DNA of 64,000 nt from JADFGZ01 sp965222345 (GTDB taxonomy: Bacteria; Acidobacteriota; Terriglobia; 2-12-FULL-54-10). Position 1 is the first letter of the stretch, and every line of letters starts with the position of its first letter. A program made the position numbers and the translations under genes. A model generated the notes under the pieces. It saw only the letters and a list, made by a program, of their open reading frames with translations. It had not been told where the DNA came from and searched no databases. The stretch spans positions 2,108,001-2,172,000 of the forward strand of contig CBDCTS010000007.1 in NCBI GenBank assembly GCA_965222345.1. Direction: 5' to 3'. Shown here piece by piece: positions 58,794 to 64,000 of the stretch.

Positions 58794-61700
58794 ATGAACC
58801 GGCTGGGACTTCCACCGGCCCAAGGGTTGTATCACCCCCAACAGGAGCATGACGCCTGCGGCGTAGGCTTCGTGGTGGACATCCAGGGGCGCAAGTCTCA
58901 CGCCCTCGTAGTTCAGGCGTTGACGGTGCTCAAAAACCTGATGCATCGCGGTGCGTGCGGCTGCGAGGTCAACACCGGCGACGGCGCAGGCATTCTTCTG
59001 CAGATACCCCACGCTTTTCTGACCCGGGTGGCCGGTGCGGCCGGCATTGCGCTTCCCGGCGAGGGGGAGTACGGCACCGGACTGGTCTTTCTTCCCCAGG
59101 AACCCGGCCAGCGATCCCACTGCCAGGAAACCTTCGAACAAATCATCACCGAGGAGGGGCAAACGCTGCTCGGGTGGCGGGACGTACCGACTGACGATTC
59201 GCCCATTGGGCCTTCGGCCCGCGCCACCGAACCACATATCCGGCAGATTTTTATCGGACGATCAAAACAGGTTCCGGACCTGGACAGTTTCGAGCGGAAG
59301 CTTTATGTGATCCGCAAACGCGTGGAGCACGCCGTCCGAAACTCCGAGCTGCCTCAGCGCGATTTGTTCTACCTTCCCAGCCTCTCGGCGCGGACGCTGA
59401 TCTACAAAGGAATGCTCTCGGCCAACCAGATTGAGACCATGTTTCCCGACATCGTGGAGCCCGACTTCGCCTCGGCGCTGATCCTGGTCCATCAGCGGTT
59501 CTCCACCAACACGTTTCCGTCCTGGCCGCTGGCCCACCCGTACCGCTATCTGTCCCACAACGGCGAGATCAACACCTTGCGCGGCAACATCAACCGGATG
59601 CACGCACGCGAGGCGCTCTGCGCCTCAGAACGGCTGCCCGATCTCAAAAAAATCCTGCCGATTGTGATTGAGGGCGGGAGCGACTCGGCTGTCTTCGACA
59701 ATGTTCTGGAGTTTCTGGTGATGGCGGGACGCCCGCTTCCCCACGCGGTCATGATGATGATTCCCGAGCCGTGGAGGGGCCATGAGTCCATGAGCGCGGA
59801 AAAGAAAGCGTTCTACGAATACCACGGCTGCTTGATGGAGCCGTGGGATGGTCCTGCTTCCATCGCCTTTACCGACGGCACAGTCATCGGGGCGGTGCTC
59901 GACCGCAACGGTCTCCGACCTTCCCGGTACTGGGTGACTAAGGACGGGCTGGTGGTGATGGCTTCCGAGGTGGGGGTCCTGGACATTCCGCCGGAGAACA
60001 TCCTGCTCAAGGAACGGCTCCACCCCGGCCGGATGTTCCTGGTGGATACCGCAGAAGGGCGAATTGTGGACGATGAGGAGATCAAGCATCGCTTTGCCTC
60101 CGAGCATCCTTACGGCGAGTGGCTGCGAAAACATATGGCGCCGCTGGAGAGCCTGCCCAAGGCTCCCCATGTTCCCGAGCCGGACCACGCCACCGTGCTC
60201 CAGCGACAGCAGGCCTTCGGTTACACGCACGAGGACCTCCGAATCCTTCTCGGACCCATGGCCGAAAAGAAGCAAGAGCCGGTGGGCTCGATGGGTAGCG
60301 ACACAGCCCTGGCCGTTCTCTCGAACCGCTCCCGGCTGCTTTACGATTACTTCAAGCAACTGTTCGCGCAGGTGACCAACCCGCCTCTGGATCAGATTCG
60401 AGAGGAATTGATTACCCAATTGAGCATTACGGTCGGGCCGGAGCGCAATCTTTTGAAGCCGGGGCCGGATAGCTGCCGCCAGATCAAGCTCCCGGGACCC
60501 GTGCTGGACAACGACGAGCTGGCCAAAATCCGCCACGCGGAGCAGCCGGGATTGAAAAGCGTTACCCTCTCCGCGCTGTTTCCGGCAGAGGAGGGCGCCG
60601 ACGGGATAGCGGCTGCCATGGAGCAACTCTGCCGGAAAGCCAGCGAAGCAATCGCCGAGGGCGCCACCATACTGATTCTCTCGGATCATGGCGTGGACGC
60701 CCGCATGGCTCCCATCCCGGCGCTTCTGGCAACCTCCGGGGTCCACCACCACCTAGTACGCGAAGGGACGCGGACAAAAGCAGGCTTGCTGGTGGAAACC
60801 GGCGAAGCCCGCGAGGTGCATCACGTGGCGCTGCTGATCGGCTACGGGGCGGGCACCGTTAATCCGTACTTGGCTTTTGAGACCCTGGACGATATGTATC
60901 AGCAGAACAGCTTGGTGGAGATGGACCACGCCACCGCCGTCCACAATTACATTCAGGCCCTCAACAAGGGGGTCCTCAAGGTCCTATCCAAGATGGGCAT
61001 CTCCACCATCCAGTCCTATTGCGGAGCCCAGATATTTGAGGCCATCGGTCTCAACAAGAAATTCGTGGACCAGTATTTCACCTGGACCGCCTCCCGGATT
61101 GAAGGCGTGGGAATCGACGTGATTGCGAATGAGGTGCTCCTGCGCCACCGGAGGGCCTACCCGGACCGCCCCGTGGGGGAACCGGATCTCGAATGGGGCG
61201 GCGAGTACCAGTGGCGGCGGGACGGGGAGTACCACCTGTTCAACCCGGATACGGTCTTCAAACTTCAGCACGCCACGCGCACCGGCCAGCACAAAATCTT
61301 TAAGGAATATACGAATCTGGTGGACGACCAGAGCGAGCATCTGGCTACCTTGCGCGGTCTGCTCGAATTCAAATGGGCGGAAACGCCTGTTCCGTTGGAA
61401 GAGGTGGAACCTGCCGAGTCTATCCTGAAGCGATTCGCCACCGGAGCCATGTCTTACGGCTCCATCAGCCAGGAGGCCCACGAGACCCTCGCGATCGCCA
61501 TGAACCGCCTGGGAGGGAAGTCCAACACCGGGGAGGGAGGAGAAGACCCGGCACGCTACATCCCGGACCCGAACGGCGACTCCCGGCGAAGCGCCATCAA
61601 ACAGGTGGCCTCCGGACGGTTTGGGGTAACCAGCGAGTACTTGGTGAACTGCGATGACTTGCAGATCAAAATGGCTCAGGGAGCCAAGCCCGGCGAGGGT

Positions 61701-63356
61701 GGCCAACTTCCGGGCCAGAAAGTCTATCCCTGGATCGCCAAGGTCCGCTACTCGACCCCGGGTGTCGGCCTGATTTCCCCACCCCCTCACCACGACATCT
61801 ATTCCATCGAGGATCTGGCACAGTTGATCCACGACCTTAAAAATGCCAACCCGGAGGCACGGATTCACGTGAAGCTGGTGGCCGAGGTCGGCGTGGGAAC
61901 CGTCGCCGCCGGGGTTGCGAAGGCCCATTCCGACGTGGTGCTGATCTCCGGGTATGACGGAGGAACCGGAGCTTCGCCGCTCACCAGCATCAAGCACGGC
62001 GGCATCCCGTGGGAGCTTGGCCTCGCCGAGACGCAGCAGGTCCTGGTTCTCAATAAACTCCGCGACCGGATTGTTGTCCAAACCGACGGACAGATGAAAA
62101 CCAGCCGGGATGTGGTCATCGCCACGCTGCTGGGGGCCGAGGAGTACGGCTTTTCCACCGCGCCGCTTGTGGTGATGGGCTGCATCATGATGCGGGTATG
62201 CCACCTGAACACATGCCCGGTCGGGGTCGCCACGCAGGACCCGGAACTCAGGAAACAGTTTACCGGGAAGCCCGAATTCGTGGAGACGTTCTTCCGTTTC
62301 CTGATCGAAGAAGTGCGGGAGTATATGGCGAAGCTGGGCTTCCGTACCATAGATGAAATGGTTGGGCGCTCCGACAGACTGGATGCTCGGAAAGCGCTCG
62401 ATCACTGGAAGGCGCGCGGACTGGACCTCTCGAGCATACTTTACCAACCCAAACGGGACCCCGAGGTAGCGACCCACCATGTGCGCGAGCAGGACCATGG
62501 CCTGGAGAAATCGCTGGACAGAACCACGCTGGTGCCCTTGTGCCGGGAAGCACTGGAGCGCAAGACGCCCGTGGAGCACATCCTTCCGATTCGGAACGTG
62601 AACCGCACGGTGGGAACGATACTGGGCTACGAACTGACCAAGCGCCACGGGGCGGAAGGCCTTCCGGAGGACACCATCCAGATCCACTTCACCGGATCGG
62701 CCGGTCAGAGCTTCGGCGCTTTTATCCCCAAAGGGATCACCTTCGTTCTGGAGGGGGACTCCAACGACTACCTCGGAAAGGGGCTCTCAGGGGGCAAGAT
62801 CGTGGTATTCCCGCCGCGGCAGGCGACCTTTGCGCCCGAACAGAACATCCTCGTCGGCAACGTGGTGCTCTACGGCGCCACCGGCGGGGAGGCCTACTTC
62901 CGGGGGGTGGCCGGCGAACGGTTCGCAGTCCGCAACAGCGGAGCCTTCACCGTGGTGGAAGGAGTTGGCGACCACGGCTGCGAGTACATGACGGGAGGAA
63001 GAGTCGTTATTCTGGGCGAGACCGGCAGGAACTTCGCAGCCGGCATGTCGGGCGGCGTCGCCTACGTGCTGGATGAAGCGGGGGATTTCCGGTCCCACTG
63101 CAATCTGGGAATGGTGGACCTGGAGCCGCTTGTCGAAGCCGAAGACGTGGAGGAAGTGAAAGACCTCATCATGCGGCACACCCGCTACACGCAGAGCACG
63201 GTGGGCGAAAAAGTGCTGCTTCATTGGGAGCAGGACCTGCCTCGATTTGTGAAGGTCATGCCGAGGGACTATAAGCGGGCCATGCTTGCTATGAAGAAAT
63301 CCCATGAGATGGGAGTCCCCTGGGAAGAAGCTGTAATGGAAGGCGCCCATGGCTAA
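58794..63356 (+). CDS. gltB: Glutamate synthase, large subunit
   Basis: Makes glutamate from glutamine and 2-oxoglutarate with the small subunit. The 1520-residue chain has a 21-residue propeptide before the nucleophilic Cys22 (EHDA-CGVGFV), a glutaminase domain, a central domain, the FMN-binding synthase barrel (SGYDGGTGASPLTSIKHGG), the 3Fe-4S cysteines in CIMMRVCHLNTCPVGVA, and a C-terminal GXGXG beta-helix domain (GGRVVILGETGRNFAAGMSG). ATG 58794 is preferred because AAGGAG lies just before it and the propeptide length is then standard. It overlaps gltD by 8 bp. Confidence 0.96.
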   Translation: MNRLGLPPAQGLYHPQQEHDACGVGFVVDIQGRKSHALVVQALTVLKNLMHRGACGCEVNTGDGAGILLQIPHAFLTRVAGAAGIALPGEGEYGTGLVFLPQEPGQRSHCQETFEQIITEEGQTLLGWRDVPTDDSPIGPSARATEPHIRQIFIGRSKQVPDLDSFERKLYVIRKRVEHAVRNSELPQRDLFYLPSLSARTLIYKGMLSANQIETMFPDIVEPDFASALILVHQRFSTNTFPSWPLAHPYRYLSHNGEINTLRGNINRMHAREALCASERLPDLKKILPIVIEGGSDSAVFDNVLEFLVMAGRPLPHAVMMMIPEPWRGHESMSAEKKAFYEYHGCLMEPWDGPASIAFTDGTVIGAVLDRNGLRPSRYWVTKDGLVVMASEVGVLDIPPENILLKERLHPGRMFLVDTAEGRIVDDEEIKHRFASEHPYGEWLRKHMAPLESLPKAPHVPEPDHATVLQRQQAFGYTHEDLRILLGPMAEKKQEPVGSMGSDTALAVLSNRSRLLYDYFKQLFAQVTNPPLDQIREELITQLSITVGPERNLLKPGPDSCRQIKLPGPVLDNDELAKIRHAEQPGLKSVTLSALFPAEEGADGIAAAMEQLCRKASEAIAEGATILILSDHGVDARMAPIPALLATSGVHHHLVREGTRTKAGLLVETGEAREVHHVALLIGYGAGTVNPYLAFETLDDMYQQNSLVEMDHATAVHNYIQALNKGVLKVLSKMGISTIQSYCGAQIFEAIGLNKKFVDQYFTWTASRIEGVGIDVIANEVLLRHRRAYPDRPVGEPDLEWGGEYQWRRDGEYHLFNPDTVFKLQHATRTGQHKIFKEYTNLVDDQSEHLATLRGLLEFKWAETPVPLEEVEPAESILKRFATGAMSYGSISQEAHETLAIAMNRLGGKSNTGEGGEDPARYIPDPNGDSRRSAIKQVASGRFGVTSEYLVNCDDLQIKMAQGAKPGEGGQLPGQKVYPWIAKVRYSTPGVGLISPPPHHDIYSIEDLAQLIHDLKNANPEARIHVKLVAEVGVGTVAAGVAKAHSDVVLISGYDGGTGASPLTSIKHGGIPWELGLAETQQVLVLNKLRDRIVVQTDGQMKTSRDVVIATLLGAEEYGFSTAPLVVMGCIMMRVCHLNTCPVGVATQDPELRKQFTGKPEFVETFFRFLIEEVREYMAKLGFRTIDEMVGRSDRLDARKALDHWKARGLDLSSILYQPKRDPEVATHHVREQDHGLEKSLDRTTLVPLCREALERKTPVEHILPIRNVNRTVGTILGYELTKRHGAEGLPEDTIQIHFTGSAGQSFGAFIPKGITFVLEGDSNDYLGKGLSGGKIVVFPPRQATFAPEQNILVGNVVLYGATGGEAYFRGVAGERFAVRNSGAFTVVEGVGDHGCEYMTGGRVVILGETGRNFAAGMSGGVAYVLDEAGDFRSHCNLGMVDLEPLVEAEDVEEVKDLIMRHTRYTQSTVGEKVLLHWEQDLPRFVKVMPRDYKRAMLAMKKSHEMGVPWEEAVMEGAHG

Positions 63357-64000
63357 CCCCACCGGTTTTACCGAGTTCACCCGGGAGACGCCCCGCCGCC
63401 GCCCCGTCGATGCGCGGATTCGCGACTGGCAGGAAGTTCACCTTCCCTTTCCAAACGGCAAGCTCCAGAAGCAGGCCGCGCGCTGCATGGACTGCGGCAT
63501 ACCCTTCTGCCACCAGGGCTGCCCGCTCGGCAACCTCATTCCGGACTGGAACGACCTGATCTACCGTGACCGCTGGCGAGAAGCCATCGCCCGCCTCCAT
63601 GCCACCAACAACTTTCCCGAGTTCACCGGTCGGCTTTGCCCGGCCCCGTGTGAAGGTTCTTGCGTGCTTGCCATCAACAATGACGCGGTCACGATCAAGC
63701 AGATCGAGCTTTCCATCATCGAGCGCGCCTTCGACAAGGGATGGGTGTCGGCGGCCGTGCCCGCCGTTCGAACAGGCAAGAAGGTCGCCGTGGTCGGCTC
63801 CGGGCCCGCGGGGCTGGCAGCGGCCGAGCAGTTGAACCGGGCCGGCCACCAGGTGACGGTTTTCGAGCGAGCAGACCGGATCGGGGGGCTCCTCCGTTAC
63901 GGTATCCCGGAGTTCAAGATGGAGAAGAGGTTCCTGGAGCGGCGAGTTCACCTGATGGAGGAGAGCGGCATCGCCTTCCAAACCAATTGCCACGTCGGCG
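63349..64000 (+). CDS. gltD: Glutamate synthase, small subunit (partial at window edge)
   Basis: NADPH-oxidising subunit that passes electrons through 4Fe-4S clusters and FAD to GltB. The 217 residues visible include the N-terminal cluster ligands (ARCMDCGIPFCHQGCPLGN and RLCPAPCEGSC) and the FAD-binding Rossmann motif VAVVGSGPAGLAAAEQL. The rest lies beyond the window. ATG 63349 overlaps the end of gltB, indicating coupled translation. Confidence 0.95.
   Translation, partial: MANPTGFTEFTRETPRRRPVDARIRDWQEVHLPFPNGKLQKQAARCMDCGIPFCHQGCPLGNLIPDWNDLIYRDRWREAIARLHATNNFPEFTGRLCPAPCEGSCVLAINNDAVTIKQIELSIIERAFDKGWVSAAVPAVRTGKKVAVVGSGPAGLAAAEQLNRAGHQVTVFERADRIGGLLRYGIPEFKMEKRFLERRVHLMEESGIAFQTNCHVG

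Noticed and set aside
60984..62687. Minus-strand ORF of 567 codons opposite gltB
   Set aside because: Antisense shadow of the highly conserved glutamate synthase synthase domain.
1..64000. CRISPR array or prophage
   Set aside because: No regularly spaced direct repeats and no phage structural or integrase genes were found; the only mobile genes are IS transposases.

Overview
This looks like a chromosomal segment from a member of the Acidobacteriota (Solibacter/Bryobacter-like), or a metagenomic contig from one. The indicators are two DUF1592 (planctomycete-type cytochrome) plus DUF1552 gene pairs, an exported protein with the VWFA-related acidobacterial domain, a large TonB-dependent receptor with a carboxypeptidase-regulatory N-terminus, Tat-exported proteins of unknown role and GC-rich coding sequence. 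Taxonomy is inferred from gene content only; no rRNA gene is present.

Layout. 0-2 kb: the end of an IS3-family element and a complete IS30-family element, both sitting in a destroyed amidohydrolase gene. 2-7 kb (minus strand): an intact exported amidohydrolase, a divergent asparaginase-like protein and an MFS transporter. 7.5-14.3 kb: DUF1592-DUF1552 pair, a PD-(D/E)XK nuclease-like gene and an exported ankyrin-repeat protein. 14.6-22.1 kb: a histidine operon hisI-G-D-C-(HAD phosphatase)-B-H-F-A, preceded by what reads as a complete transcription attenuator (His-rich leader peptide, antiterminator, terminator). 22.3-24.3 kb: double-GNAT protein, tRNA-His, small lipoprotein. 24.4-25.8 kb: first copy of an ISNCY/IS1202-like element with a 17-bp target duplication. 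25.9-30.3 kb: thiolase, then mlaE-mlaF-mlaD for lipid transport. 30.3-30.6 kb: a candidate structured small RNA with its own promoter, a Shine-Dalgarno match of about 16 nt, a 13-residue ORF and a strong terminator. 30.7-32.1 kb: Nudix hydrolase, LysW-like acidic zinc-ribbon protein, small exported CarboxypepD_reg-like protein. 32.3-37.5 kb: purQ-purL-purF-purN. 37.5-38.7 kb: repeat-rich non-coding DNA. 38.7-48.1 kb: thioredoxin-TPR protein, Tat-exported protein, then a decaying stretch with a disrupted TonB receptor, a frameshifted Tsx-like porin and an aromatic amino acid decarboxylase with three lesions, plus an intact STAS protein. 48.4-49.8 kb: second, apparently identical ISNCY-like copy without target duplication. 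49.9-55.1 kb: a second DUF1592-DUF1552-ankyrin cluster. 55.5-56.2 kb: tRNA-Arg and a second copy of the long dispersed repeat. 56.2-64 kb: ferredoxin/metallo-beta-lactamase fusion, VWFA protein, gltB and the start of gltD.

How it fits together: housekeeping nitrogen metabolism (his, pur, glt operons) is interleaved with lineage-specific exported proteins and mobile or repeated DNA. The his and pur genes are tightly packed, many with ATGA overlaps. hisE and purS, which the encoded enzymes should need, are not in the window. The strongest candidates for something undescribed are the his attenuator in this phylum and the 30.35-30.61 kb small RNA.
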